Program-made: the position numbers and the translations under genes | In this document: positions 34,262 to 43,458 of the stretch, piece by piece | How positions within the stretch are numbered: the first letter of the stretch is position 1 | Layout of the letters: each line of letters starts with the position of its first letter | Source of the DNA: Thermomicrobiales bacterium | Lineage (GTDB): Bacteria; Chloroflexota; Chloroflexia; Thermomicrobiales; CADCWN01 | Reading direction: 5' to 3' | NCBI GenBank assembly: GCA_030446685.1 | Contig: JAUJMV010000006.1 | Coordinates: 80,954 to 136,576, forward strand | Length of the DNA stretch: 55,623 nt | Notes under the pieces: generated by a model | Database searches by the model: none | Told to the model about the DNA's origin: nothing | The model's input: only the letters and a program-made list of their open reading frames with translations

Positions 34262-34437
34262 TGGTCGATCCTTTTCCGATGCTCCCCGGAGGGCGCCGCC
34301 GGACGCGCGCGGCGACGGGGGGAGCGTTCGTCGTGCCGCTTCCCTTGAGCATGACACCGCCGGCCGGCGGTTTGTGACCGGGTGGGGGTCGGAGTGGGCC
34401 TCCGCCGCGACGCTGCCGCCTCTCGGCGGGCGGGTCC

Positions 34438-34455
34438 GCGCGGGGCTCCCCGCGC
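34438..34455. terminator. Strong hairpin in the leader of the ABC exporter transcript
   Basis: GCGCGGGGCTCCCCGCGC is a perfect 8-bp stem with a 2-base turn, between the promoter at 34531-34558 and the ATPase start at 34261. It could attenuate the transcript, though no T-run follows. Confidence 0.4.
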
Positions 34456-34510
34456 ATCCCGCCCCAGCCTTGCAACGAGCCGGCGGCCCGATTTCTTCCG
34501 CTGGCCCGCA

Positions 34511-34558
34511 AGAACATATGTTCTATTCGCAGTATAGCCCCCATCGCCATTTTGTCAA
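34511..34558 (-). promoter_or_regulatory. Sigma-70 promoter with GAACATATGTTC operator
   Basis: On the minus strand TTGACA (34558-34553) and TATACT (34536-34531) are separated by 16 bases. Immediately downstream, AGAACATATGTTCT (34511-34524) is a perfect 14-base palindrome over the expected transcription start. GAAC-N4-GTTC is the LexA/DinR box pattern of Gram-positive bacteria, so LexA control is possible. A dedicated repressor is the alternative. It drives the DrrAB-like genes. Confidence 0.7.
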
Positions 34559-34639
34559 GGGGGCGCGCCTGGCCGGGGACGCCCCTGGTCCCTCATTCCG
34601 GGGGCGCAAGGGGAGGTTTCTACCATGGGGGGAGGGGCG

Positions 34640-34720
34640 GGCGACCGAAGTCGCGCCTGCCGGCCCCGTGCCGCGAAGTCCGACCGAGCCGGACGGGGAC
34701 CGGCCCGCGCCTCGCGCCGC
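34640..34720 (+). repeat. GACTGAAGTCGCGCCTGCCGG interspersed repeat, copy near 34.7 kb
   Basis: GCGACCGAAGTCGCGCCTGC, then CGGCC and GCGAAGTCCG, share the word order of copies near 36145-36215, 37370-37430, 42765-42860, 43970-44040 and 54085-54150. The remaining bases from 34560 to 34934 show no gene. Confidence 0.55.
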
Positions 34721-34934
34721 GCGTGGGCGCTACGTGCCGGTGGGGAGGCGAGTATTGCGTCCAGGAGGGCCGAGCCCTCCACCGGGGAGTGGCATTCCGG
34801 GCGCGGCGGCGGGCGTAGAGCAGCGGGAGCGGCAGGTCCTGGAAGCAGGCCATCGGCGCATCCCAGGGGCGGCGGCGGACCCTCGCCACCGCCCCTATCG
34901 TGCCATCGCGCCGGCGGCGCGCCCGTGGCGATCG

Positions 34935-35953
34935 TCAACCGGTGGTCAGCCAGGGGAGGTGGGGGCGGATCTGGGGGTTGACGGGGGTGTTGGGCATCTG
35001 GCCGCGGAGGGCGCGGGCGGCCTCCGCGCCGACACGGCGGAACATGACGCGGAAGGTCTCGTCGGCGAAGCTGGCGGTGTGGGGGGTGAGGACGACGTTG
35101 TCGAGGCCGACGAGGGGGCTGTCGGGGGCGAGGGGTTCGGTCTCGAAGACGTCGAGGCCGGCGCCGGCGATGCGGCCGTCCTGGAGGGCGGCGATCAGGG
35201 CGGCCTGGTCGACGATGGGGCCGCGCGAGGTGTTGATCAGGTAGGCGGTGGGCCGCATCAGCGCGAGGGCGTCGGCGCCGATCAGGCCGCGCGTCTCGGG
35301 GGTGAGGGGGACGTGGATCGAGACGTAGTCGCTGCGGCGCAGGACCTCGTCGAGGGGGAGGAGTTCGACGCCGAGGGCGGCGGCCTGCTCGGGGGGACGT
35401 AGGGATCGAAGGCGACCACGCGCGCGTCGAGGGCGGCGAGGCGGCGCGCGAACTGGCGGGCGATCTGGCCGAAGCCGACGAGGCCGACCGTCTGGCCGTG
35501 GATCTGGCCCATCGGGGAGAGGAAGGGCGGGCGGAAGGCGCCGCCGCGGTCGCCCCACTGGCCGGCGCGGACCCAGCGGTCGAGGCGGACGATCTTCTTG
35601 GCGCAGGCGAGGAGGAGGGCGAGGGCGTGGTTGGCGACCTCGGGGAGGCAGAAGTCGGGGATGTTGACGACGAGGATGTTGTGCTCGGAGGCGGCGGGGA
35701 CGTCGATGGTATCGTAGCCGATGCCGTAGCGGACCAGGCGCGGCAACGTTCGAGGCGCGCGAGGACGTCGCGGGTGAAGCGCGCGCCGGGGACGAGGATG
35801 GCGTCGGCGTCGTGGCAGTGGGCGATCAGGTCCTCGGGGGTGGCGAGGTTGCCGTAGCTGACGAGGCAGTCGGCGAACTCGCCGAGCCCCTCGCGCTCCA
35901 GCGGCAGGGGGGCATTCGGGGGCGCTGGTGTGGACGACCTTGAACTGGGACAT
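34935..35953 (-). pseudogene. D-isomer-specific 2-hydroxyacid dehydrogenase, frameshifted
   Basis: ATG 35953 has AGAGGAGGAG ahead. The N-terminal part is scrambled by shifts near 35925 and 35745. The middle frame is clear (RYGIGYDTIDVPAASEHNILVVNIPDFCLPEVANHALALLLACAKKIVRLDRWVRAGQW and TVGLVGFGQIARQFARRL), and another shift near 35400 leads to the intact C-terminal part (LLPLDEVLRRSDYVSIHVPLTPETRGLIG, INTSRGPIVDQAALI, ETEPLAPDSPL, LTPHTASFADET). Catalytic Arg, Glu and His are all there. The nucleotide loop reads G-F-G-Q-I-A. The protein is complete apart from indels, so sequence error is likely. Confidence 0.8.
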
Positions 35954-36371
35954 GGCTCCTCCTCTTTGAGTGCTGGGTGCTGAGTGGGGCGTGGCGCCGA
36001 GCGGGCGGCGGGCCGTCCCGGCGCCGTCGTGGGGCGCGGGGCGGGGTGTCGCGCGATCGTGCCGGGGGATTAAAGCCGGGGGTGTGAGGAAAGTCAACCG
36101 GGGGTAGAGCGGGGGTGTACAGGGCCGTTGTTGGTGTGGGTGGGGCTGGCGCCTGAAAATCGCGCCTCGCAGGCGCTCGCGCGCCACGAAGCCTCTCCTA
36201 CGGGGGCTTCTGGCGGCGCCAGTGCAGCAGAGCGCCAGTGCAATGGCCACCTGTCCACGCACAGTGGTGCAACAACACCCGCGCACACCCGTAGCGCGAC
36301 CCCCGGCCCCCAATCCGGGGGTGAGGAGAAGCCGGGGCAGGGCGGTTGGTCGTCCGGGAGGGGGTGCGGCG
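35954..36371. repeat. Intergenic region with heptamer array and an interspersed repeat copy
   Basis: A short GAGTGCTGGGTGCTGAGTG array (about 35965-35984) lies at the start. At 36145-36215 there is a copy of the GACTGAAGTCG-type repeat (GGCGCCTGAAAATCGCGCCT, then GCCACGAAGCCTC and GGGGGCTTCTGG, whose last parts pair as a hairpin). GGCCCCCAATCCGGGGG follows at about 36305-36321. No gene is supported. Confidence 0.6.
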
Positions 36372-37310
36372 GTGATACACCCGGATGAGTTGCGGCCCCG
36401 GTTGAAGGCGGTCCTGGCCTTCCCGGTTACGCCGTTCACGGCGGATGGCGAGGTGGACCTGGAGGCGTTCCGGGCCAACCTGCGCGACCTGGCGGACGCG
36501 GGGTTCAAGGGCGTGGTGGTCGCGGGGGGGACGGGCGAGCTCTACTCGCTGACGATGGAGGAGTGCCGCGCGCTGTACCGGGCGGCGGTGGCGGAGGTGG
36601 GGGACCGGCTGACGATCATCGCGGGGGTCGGGATCGGGGTGCGGGTCGCGCAGGAACTGGCGCGCGACGCGGAGGCGGCCGGCTGCCACGGGGTCCTGAT
36701 CCTGCCGCCGTCGTACGGGGCGGCGGAGCAGGAGGGGTTGTACCAGTATTACCGGGCGGTGGCGGAGGCGACGGCGCTCGGCGTCTTCCCGTACGCGCGG
36801 GGGCTGGCGATCCCGACGCCGGGGCTGCTGGAGCGGCTGGTGCGGATCCCGAACGTGGTGGCGTTCAAGGACGGGCACGGCGACCTGCGGCTGTGGCAGA
36901 GGCTGCGGGAGCGGGTGGGGCAGGGGACGGGGCTGGTCTGGCTGGCGGGGATGGGGGACGATCTGATCGTGCCCTACTTCGCGGCGGGGGCGGAGGGCTT
37001 CACGTCGAGCGTCGCCAACTACGATCCGGGGACGGCGCTGGAGCTGTGGGCGTTGGTCTCGACCGGGCGGTACGACGAGGCCGACCGGCTGCTGCGCGAG
37101 CGGGGGGTCTACGCGGCCTACGACCTGCGCGCCCGGTCGCGGGGCCACGAGGTCAGCGTGGTGAAGGCGGCGATGGAGCTGGTGGGGCGGACGGCGGGGC
37201 CGGTGCGCCCGCCGCTGCTGCCACTGACGGCGGCGGAGCAGGAGGAGTTGGCGGGGATCGTGCCGGGGGCGACGGCGGCGCGGGCGCCGGTGGCCGCGGC
37301 GACCGATTGA
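36372..37310 (+). CDS. Dihydrodipicolinate-synthase-family protein, KdgD-like (5-dehydro-4-deoxyglucarate dehydratase)
   Basis: 312 residues from GTG 36372. The DapA/NAL-type TIM barrel is clear: LKAVLAFPVTPFTADGEVDLEAFRANLRDLADAGFKGVVVAGGTGELYSLTMEE, the tyrosine region (YYRAVAEATALGVFPYARG) and the Schiff-base Lys in NVVAFKDGHGDLRLW (about residue 166). GGTGE(L/F)-x-SLT and KDG(H/I)GD favour the 5-dehydro-4-deoxyglucarate dehydratase branch, which makes 2-oxoglutarate semialdehyde in oxidative uronate/glucarate breakdown. The uronate-dehydrogenase-like gene at 50920 and the sugar-acid dehydratase at 21561 support such a pathway. Exact substrate not proven. Confidence 0.85.
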   Translation: MIHPDELRPRLKAVLAFPVTPFTADGEVDLEAFRANLRDLADAGFKGVVVAGGTGELYSLTMEECRALYRAAVAEVGDRLTIIAGVGIGVRVAQELARDAEAAGCHGVLILPPSYGAAEQEGLYQYYRAVAEATALGVFPYARGLAIPTPGLLERLVRIPNVVAFKDGHGDLRLWQRLRERVGQGTGLVWLAGMGDDLIVPYFAAGAEGFTSSVANYDPGTALELWALVSTGRYDEADRLLRERGVYAAYDLRARSRGHEVSVVKAAMELVGRTAGPVRPPLLPLTAAEQEELAGIVPGATAARAPVAAATD

Positions 37311-37624
37311 GAGACGGGGGGCGGAGAGGGCCGAAGGCGGAGGGCCGAAGGCGGAGGGCGGGCGGGGAGGGCGCCGGGTGAAACCGGCGCGCGCCCTTCC
37401 GGAGGTGGATAGCCCGCGCGGGCTGGGGTTCCGGGGGACAGCGGTGCGCGGGGAGGTTGCGCCAATGCCAGTGTGTCGCCCCTGGGCGTTCGGTGGAACG
37501 CCCTACACTCGCCGGCGGAACCATCCCGCGCACCGCGCTAACGGGGGGATGTGCTGGCGGCTGTCGCCGGGCGCGGTGAGGCGGCGGGCGAGAGGTCCGA
37601 ACTGGGAGGCGGGGAACGGCGGGG
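37311..37624. repeat. Intergenic region with three repeat types
   Basis: Tandem GGCGGAGGGCCGAA units at about 37319-37362. A copy of the interspersed repeat (GTGAAACCGGCGCGCGCCCT, TCCGGAGG, AGCCCGCGCGGGCT) at 37377-37430. An inverted copy of the GTAGGGCGTTC/GAACGCCC palindrome at 37485-37514. No gene is supported. Confidence 0.6.
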
Positions 37625-40549
37625 ATGGACCGGCGGCGGCAGGGCGACTACTACCGGGTGCTGCTGGAGGCGGCCGGCGACGGGGTCTACGGCATCGACC
37701 GGGAGGGGTGCTGCACGTTCGCGAACGGGGCGGCGGCGGAACTGCTCGGGTACGGGCCGGAGGAGCTGGTCGGGCGGCCGATGCACCAGCTCGTCCACCA
37801 CCACCGGGCGGACGGCACGCCCTACCCGCTGGAGGAGTGTCCGATCTGCGCGGCGCCGCGGACGGGGCGGGGCTGCCGGGTCGAGGGCGAGGTGCTGTGG
37901 CGGCGGGACGGCGGCAGCCTCGCCGCCGATTACGTCGTCGCGCCGGTGGTGGAGGGCGGGGCGGTCGTCGGCGCGGTCGTCACCTTCCGCGAGGTCGGGG
38001 CGCGGCGACGGGAGGAGGAGACGCTGCGGGAGCGCGAGGCGGAGTACCGGGCGCTGCTGGAGCAGGCGGCCGACGGGATCGCCCTGGCGGACAGTCAGGG
38101 GCGCTTCGTGCTGGTCAACGCGCGGGCCTGCGCGATGCTCGGCTACACCGCCGAGGAGGCCGCCGCGCTGACGGTGCTGGACGTGATCCCGCCGGAGGAT
38201 CTGGCGACCAACCCGTTGCGGAGCACCGATCTGAAGGTCGGTGAGGCATTGCTGAACGAGCGGCGGCTGCGGCGCAAGGACGGCACGACGATCACGGTCG
38301 AGGCGAGCACGACCCGGCTGGCGGACGGGCGGCTCCAGTTCATCGTCCGCGACATCAGCGAGCGCCGGCGGGCGGAGGCGGCGTTGCGGGAGAGCGAGGC
38401 GCGCAACCGGGCGCTGCTGGCGGCGATCCCGGACAGCATCTTCCGCATCCGCCGGGACGGCACGGTGCTCGACTTCCAGGCCGGCGGCGTCACCGGGCTG
38501 TTCGCCGCGCCGGAGCAGTTCGTGGGGCGCGCGCTGGCCGACATCCTCCCGGAGGAGGTGGCGGCGCGGGGGCTGCGGCAGGTCGCGGAGGCGCTCGATA
38601 CGAGCGCGGTGCAGACGTACGAGTACCAACTGGCGTCGCCGGGCGGGGCACGGGACTTCGAGGCGCGGCTGGTGGTCGGCGGCCCGGACGAGGTACTGGC
38701 GATCGTCCGCGACATCACCGAGCAGCGGCGGGCGGAGGGGGCGCGGCGCCTCCTCGCCGAGGCGGGGACGCTGCTGGCCGCCTCGCTCGATTACGAGACG
38801 ACGCTGAGCAGCGTCACCCGCCTGGCGGTGCCGGCCTTCGCCGACTGGTGCGCCATCGACGTGATCGGCGGGGACGGCGCGCCGCGGCGGGTGGCGGTGG
38901 CGCACGCGAACCCGGCCAAGGAGCGGGTGACGCGGGCGCTGCACCGCAGCTACCGGCCGAACCCGGACGGGATCGTCGCGCGGGTGCTGCGGAGCGGCAA
39001 GGCGGAACTGTACGCCGAATTCGCGGCGGCGGTGCGGCAGAGCGCGGCGCCCGATCCCGAGCGCCGGCGCCTGCTGGAGGAACTCGATCCGCGCTCGGTG
39101 ATGGCGGTGCCGCTCGTGGCGTGCGGCCGGACGGTGGGCTCGATCGCGTTCGCGGTGACGGAGTCCGACCGGCGCTACGGCCCGGCCGACCTGGCGCTGG
39201 CCGAAGACCTGGCGGGGCGCGTGGCGGCGGCGATCGACAACGCGCGGCTCTACCGGGCCTCGCAGGAGGTCCAGGCCCAACTGGCGCACCAGGCCGCGCG
39301 GGCGCGGGCGCTGGCCGGGGCGTCGCAGGCGTTCGCGGCGAGCCAACTGGACCTGCCGGCGGTGTTGGAAGTGGTGACGCACCGGCTCGTCGAGCTGCTG
39401 GGCGAGGTCTGCGTCGTCCGGCTGGTGTCGGACGACGGGCAGTGGCTCGAGCCGGTCGCGATGCACCACCCCAACCCGGAGGCGCTGGCGTTCGCGCGGC
39501 GGATGATGGCGGACGCGCCGGAGCGGATCAGCGAGGGGCTCAACGGCCGGGTGGTGCGGACGGGCGAGGCGCTGCTGCTGCCGGTGGTGGACCAGGGGGC
39601 GATGCGCGCGGCGATCAAGCCGGAGTACCTCGAGTATATCGAGCGCTTCGGGGGGTCGCACAGCGTCCTGATCGCGCCGCTGCGCCTGCGGGGGAAGGTG
39701 ATCGGCGTGCTGAGCCTGGCCCGCGAGACGCCCGGCCCGCCCTACACGACGGCCGACCGGGCCTTCCTGCAGGATCTGGCCGACCGGGCGGCGCTGGCGA
39801 TCGACAACGCGCGGCTCTACGAGCAGGCGCGGGCGGCAGTCCGGCTGCGGGACCGCTTCCTCTCGATCGCCTCGCACGAGCTGCGCACGCCGGTGGCGGG
39901 GATCAAGGGCTACGCGCAACTGCTGCAACGGCGCCTGGCGGACGGGCCGATCGAGCCGGAGCGGCTGGCGCGCTACGTGGAGGCGATCGCGATCGGCAGC
40001 GACCGGATGGCGGTGCTGACCGACGATCTGCTCGACGTCTCGCGGCTGCACACCGGGCAGTTCTTGCTGCGGCCCGAGCCGCTCGACCTGACGGCGCTGG
40101 TGCGCGGGGTGGTCGAGCGCTTCGCCGACCGGCTCGACGGGCGCCACCGGCTGGCGGTGGAGGTGGGGGTCGAATCCTGCCCGCTGGACGCGGACGCCGA
40201 TCGGCTGGAGCAGGTGCTGACCAACCTGCTGGAGAACGCGGTCAAGTACGCGCCGGGGGGCGGCGTGATCCGGGTGACGCTGGCGCCGGACGCGGACGGG
40301 GTCTTGCTGGCGGTCGCGGATCCCGGCATCGGCCTGCCGCCGGGCCTGGCCGAGACGATCTTCACGCCGTTCGGGCGGGCGCCGAACGCGGTTGAGCGGC
40401 AGTTGCCTGGACTGGGGCTGGGGCTGTACATCTGCCGTGATATCGTGCAGCGGCACGGGGGGCGCATCTGGGCCGAGAGTGCCGGGGAGGGCCAGGGGAC
40501 GACGTTCCGGGTCTGGCTGCCGTGTGGGGGTGTGGAGCGTGGGGCGTAG
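37625..40549 (+). CDS. Soluble hybrid-sensor histidine kinase (PAS-PAS-PAS-GAF-GAF-HisKA-HATPase)
   Basis: 974 residues, no membrane helix. Three PAS domains (about 5-115, 135-250, 255-370; each starts with a YRVLLEAAGDGVYGIDREG or YRALLEQAADGIALADSQG-like sequence), two GAF domains (about 385-545 and 560-735), then HisKA with phospho-acceptor His751 in SIASHELRTPVAGIKGY. The ATPase has the N box (TNLLENAVKYAPGGG), G1 (VADPGIGLPPG) and G2 (LGLGLYICRDIVQRHGGRI). It senses a soluble or redox/light signal in the cytoplasm. No partner receiver is adjacent; the CheY-like pair at 18.4-19.3 kb is a candidate. Its last codons and stop lie in a heptamer-like tail directly abutting the hem fragment. 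Confidence 0.93.
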   Translation: MDRRRQGDYYRVLLEAAGDGVYGIDREGCCTFANGAAAELLGYGPEELVGRPMHQLVHHHRADGTPYPLEECPICAAPRTGRGCRVEGEVLWRRDGGSLAADYVVAPVVEGGAVVGAVVTFREVGARRREEETLREREAEYRALLEQAADGIALADSQGRFVLVNARACAMLGYTAEEAAALTVLDVIPPEDLATNPLRSTDLKVGEALLNERRLRRKDGTTITVEASTTRLADGRLQFIVRDISERRRAEAALRESEARNRALLAAIPDSIFRIRRDGTVLDFQAGGVTGLFAAPEQFVGRALADILPEEVAARGLRQVAEALDTSAVQTYEYQLASPGGARDFEARLVVGGPDEVLAIVRDITEQRRAEGARRLLAEAGTLLAASLDYETTLSSVTRLAVPAFADWCAIDVIGGDGAPRRVAVAHANPAKERVTRALHRSYRPNPDGIVARVLRSGKAELYAEFAAAVRQSAAPDPERRRLLEELDPRSVMAVPLVACGRTVGSIAFAVTESDRRYGPADLALAEDLAGRVAAAIDNARLYRASQEVQAQLAHQAARARALAGASQAFAASQLDLPAVLEVVTHRLVELLGEVCVVRLVSDDGQWLEPVAMHHPNPEALAFARRMMADAPERISEGLNGRVVRTGEALLLPVVDQGAMRAAIKPEYLEYIERFGGSHSVLIAPLRLRGKVIGVLSLARETPGPPYTTADRAFLQDLADRAALAIDNARLYEQARAAVRLRDRFLSIASHELRTPVAGIKGYAQLLQRRLADGPIEPERLARYVEAIAIGSDRMAVLTDDLLDVSRLHTGQFLLRPEPLDLTALVRGVVERFADRLDGRHRLAVEVGVESCPLDADADRLEQVLTNLLENAVKYAPGGGVIRVTLAPDADGVLLAVADPGIGLPPGLAETIFTPFGRAPNAVERQLPGLGLGLYICRDIVQRHGGRIWAESAGEGQGTTFRVWLPCGGVERGA

Positions 40550-41649
40550 GGCGGGAAGTCGGCGAGCAGGCCTTCGCTGGACTGCTGGCCGCTCGGGACG
40601 AGGTCGGGGCGGACGCCGAAGTCGACCAGCGCCTGCGCGGTCGTGTCACCCACGGCCGCCACCTTGACGCCGGACAGGGCGCGCGCGTCCAGGCCGTACT
40701 CCTCGAGCTTCTCCCGCACGGCCTTGACGGCGTTGGTCGAGGTGAAGGCGAGCCAGGCGTACTTGCCGTCGTGCAGGCCCTTGACCGCGCGCTCCATCGG
40801 CGCCGGCGTGCGTGGCGGCTCGACCGCGATGGTGGGCACCTCGACGGGGACCGCGCCGTGCCCGCGCAGGACAGCCGACAGGGCGCCGGCCTGGTCGCGG
40901 GTGCGCGGCACGAGCACGCGCCAGCCGTACAGCGCCCGGCTCTCGAACCAGGACAGCCGATCGCTCCGCCGGACCGGGTCGCCGATGACGACCACCGCGT
41001 CGCCGCGCAGGTCCGCGGCCGTGACGGCCTGCTCCACCGCGTCGAGCGTCGAGACGACCGTGCGCTGCTCGCTGGTCGTCCCCCGGACGGTGACGGACAC
41101 CGGCTCGCTGGGCTTGCGGCCGTGCTCGACCAGCGCCGCGGCGCTCTTGGCGACGGACGCGGCCGTCGTCATCAGCACGAGCGTCCCGGGTGCGGCGGCC
41201 AGCGACGCGAAGCTGGTCCCGTCGTCGACCCGAGCGACCGTGCGGGGCAGGCCCACGGCCACCCCGGCGTAGCCCGGCACCGACACGGCGTCCGGGACGC
41301 CGGGAACGACCTCGAGCCGCTGCTTGGCCCGCAGGACGGCCTCGGCCTCCTTGGCGCCCTCGGGGTGCAGGAACGGGTCGCCCGGCAGCAGGCGGACGAC
41401 CGTCCGGCCGTCCTTGGCGGCCGCGACGAGGGCCGCGCCCTGCGCCTCCCCGGCGGGGGTGCGCACCACCTCGGCGTCCTCCCGTACCTCCGCGAGCAGC
41501 GACTCGGGGCACCGCTCGTCGACCAGCAGCAGGTCGGCGGTGCGCAGCAGCTCGGCGGCGCGGACGACGAGCAGCGACGGATCGCCGCTGCCGCCGCCGA
41601 CGAGCGCCAGCTGTCCCGCGGTCTTGGCCGGTCGTGTCTTGGGGCTCAT
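40550..41649 (-). CDS. hemD: Uroporphyrinogen-III synthase fused to a methyltransferase-like domain, C-terminus missing
   Basis: From ATG 41649, which overlaps the hemC stop by four bases (ATGA). The N-terminal half resembles an SUMT/tetrapyrrole methylase fold (QLALVGGGSGDPSLLVVRAAELL, VVRLLPGDPFLHPEG, EVVPGVPDAVSVPGYAGV). The second half is the HemD domain (WRVLVPRTRDQAGALSAVLRGHGA, YAWLAFTSTNAVKAVREKLEEYGLDARALSGVKVAAVGDTTAQALVDFGVRPDLVPS, SSEGLLADFPPY). This fusion is typical of Actinobacteria. Homology stops at LLADFPPY, about 100 residues short of the family end, exactly where the kinase gene's tail begins, so the gene is cut. Reading frames are clean, unlike many neighbours. Confidence 0.85.
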
Positions 41650-42620
41650 CTGCGCGTCACTCCCATCAGGTCCGCGGCACCCAGGTCGAGCAGCTCGGCA
41701 GCGAGCCGGCACCCCACCTGTTCGGCCTCGGACGTCGGACCGGTCGCCGAGAGGCGGACCGCGTCGTTCCCGTCGATCGCGGCCACCAGGCCGCGCAGGT
41801 AGATCTCCAGGCCGTCGTCACCTTCGGCGACCTGGGCGAGCGCCCCCACCGGAGCGGTGCACCCGGCCTCCAGCGCACCGAGCAGCGCGCGCTCGGCGGC
41901 CACCGCCGTGCGGCTGTCGGCGTCGTCGAGCGCGCCGAGCTGCTCGACCAGCTCGGCGTCGGCGCTGCGGCACTCGAGGGCCAGCGCGCCCTGGGCGGGG
42001 GCCGGCAGGACCGTCAGCGGGTCGATGACCTCGGTCGCGTCGGCGAGCCGGTCGAGGCGGGCCAGCCCCGCCCGGGCCAGCACGACGGCGTCCAGCTCAC
42101 CGGAGCGGACCTTGCCGATGCGGGTGTCGACGTTGCCCCGGATCGGCACGACCTCCAGGCCCAGGCCGAGGCCGAGCAGCTGCGCCGTACGGCGGGGTGA
42201 GCCGGTGCCGACGCGGGCGCCGGCGCCGAGCTCCCCGAGCGTCAGCCCGTCGCGGGCGACCAGGACGTCGCGCGGGTCCTCCCGCACGGGCACCGCGGCG
42301 ATGACCAGCCCGTCGGCGGGCGCGGTCGGCAGGTCCTTGAACGAGTGGACGGCGAGGTCGACGTGACCGGCGGCCAGCGCGTCGCGCAGCGCCGTCACGA
42401 ACACCCCGGTGCCTCCGATCTGGGCGATCGCCGCGGAGTTGAGGTCACCCTCGGTCTGCACCCGCACCAGCTCCACAGCGCGGCCGAGGCGCTCGCCGAG
42501 AGCGGCCGCGACCTGGCCGGACTGCGCGAGGGCGAGCGCGCTGCCCCGGGTGCCCAGGCGCAGCGGCCCCCCCGACCGGGCGAGAGTCGACCCGGGCGCC
42601 GAGGCCGCGGGGTCAGCCAC
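41646..42620 (-). CDS. hemC: Hydroxymethylbilane synthase (porphobilinogen deaminase)
   Basis: 324 residues from GTG 42620, complete. It polymerises four porphobilinogens to hydroxymethylbilane in heme synthesis. Diagnostic segments are LRLGTRGSALALAQSGQVA, VHSFKDLPTAPADGLVIAAVP (with the catalytic Asp region HVDLAVHSFKD), RVGTGSPRRTAQLL, IRGNVDTRIGKVRSGELDAVVLARAGLARL, LPAPAQGALALECR and the dipyrromethane-binding Cys in LEAGCTAPVG. Its start overlaps the hemA stop and its stop overlaps the hemD start, the usual actinobacterial hemACD order. Flanking genes are truncated, so this is the only whole gene of the fragment. Confidence 0.95.
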   Translation of the reverse strand: MADPAASAPGSTLARSGGPLRLGTRGSALALAQSGQVAAALGERLGRAVELVRVQTEGDLNSAAIAQIGGTGVFVTALRDALAAGHVDLAVHSFKDLPTAPADGLVIAAVPVREDPRDVLVARDGLTLGELGAGARVGTGSPRRTAQLLGLGLGLEVVPIRGNVDTRIGKVRSGELDAVVLARAGLARLDRLADATEVIDPLTVLPAPAQGALALECRSADAELVEQLGALDDADSRTAVAAERALLGALEAGCTAPVGALAQVAEGDDGLEIYLRGLVAAIDGNDAVRLSATGPTSEAEQVGCRLAAELLDLGAADLMGVTRR

Positions 42621-42740
42621 GCGGGACCTCGACGACGCTGGCCACCGCGGGGGTCGTGACCGCGGCGGGAGCGGCCCGGTCGAGGCCGAACAGCTCGCGC
42701 AGGGCGTCGGCGTAGGACAGCCCCGCAGGCGCCTCGGCGA
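42613..42740 (-). pseudogene. hemA: C-terminal tail of glutamyl-tRNA reductase
   Basis: About 42 residues reading LAEAPAGLSYADALRELFGL followed by DRAAPAAVTTPAVASVVEVP-type tail and stop at 42613, which overlaps the hemC GTG. The ADALRELFGLD segment is the end of the dimerisation domain of actinobacterial HemA. Upstream of about 42740 the frame turns into local repeat DNA, so more than 350 residues of the enzyme are absent. It marks the right-hand edge of the foreign-looking fragment. Confidence 0.7.
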
Positions 42741-43458
42741 GGGGTGGGGTGGTGGCGGGCGGGGTGGCCGCCGATTGAAACCGGCGCCTCGCGGGCCTGC
42801 GGGCCGCGAAGCACCCCTGCGGGGCATACACCCGCCTGCGCGGGCTGAACTATTGCCGGGGAGGAGCCACCTGGATTGGTGCGTACCTCTCCACCACCCA
42901 CGAATCCGGGTGCGCGCGGCGTTCATTGAGTGCAGCCGTTCGGGGTGGACCGGGCGGCGTGCGGTGGAGGCATGGGAACGCGGCGGGGCGGGAGGGCGGC
43001 GATGGTCGGGACGGTTCATCTTCTCGGCGGTGCTGGCGGTTCGATGAGGACGCGGGCGACGCGGGCGCATCGAGGTGCGGCACCTGCAATCGGCCGAGCG
43101 GACCACGGTGATGTCGCTGACGGCGGCGACGACCTGGATCGCCGCGCGTCGACGCGCCGCGGACCCCGTCGGCGCGGCAACCGGAGCGGCCGGGGGCGGC
43201 GCGGCGGTAGCCCCCACCCACCCCCCAACCCCGCCACCCAGAGGGTACCCGGCCCCCAATTCCGGGGGACGGGGGGGGAGCCAGACTGTTGCCGTAGGGC
43301 GAATGGGTTCTCGAATCAGGCGCCCCCGGCCCCCAAGTCTGGGGGACCGGGGGCGCGCCTTGTCAGGGTGGGGGACAGCGGCGACAATCGCCGTATGACA
43401 TGCGCGCCCACCGGGCTGGAGCGGTGCGACCGGAGGGCGGGGAGGGCGGGAGGCGGCG
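42741..43458. repeat. Repeat-rich intergenic region
   Basis: A copy of the interspersed repeat at 42765-42860 (GATTGAAACCGGCGCCTCGC, GGGCCGCGAAGCACCCC, then TGCGCGGGCTGAACT). A GGCCCCCAATTCCGGGGG hairpin at about 43251-43268. A two-tier hairpin at 43321-43355: inner CCCCCA/TGGGGG round AGTC, outer CGCCCCCGG/CCGGGGGCG. No gene is supported. Confidence 0.6.

Noticed and set aside
34262-34530. A T-box or riboswitch in the long leader of the ABC exporter
   Set aside because: I see one strong hairpin but no T-box sequence or recognisable riboswitch core.
37538-40456. A 972-codon open frame antisense to the histidine kinase
   Set aside because: Composition (Arg, Gln, Pro, His) is that of a GC-rich shadow frame, and the kinase on the other strand has complete domains.
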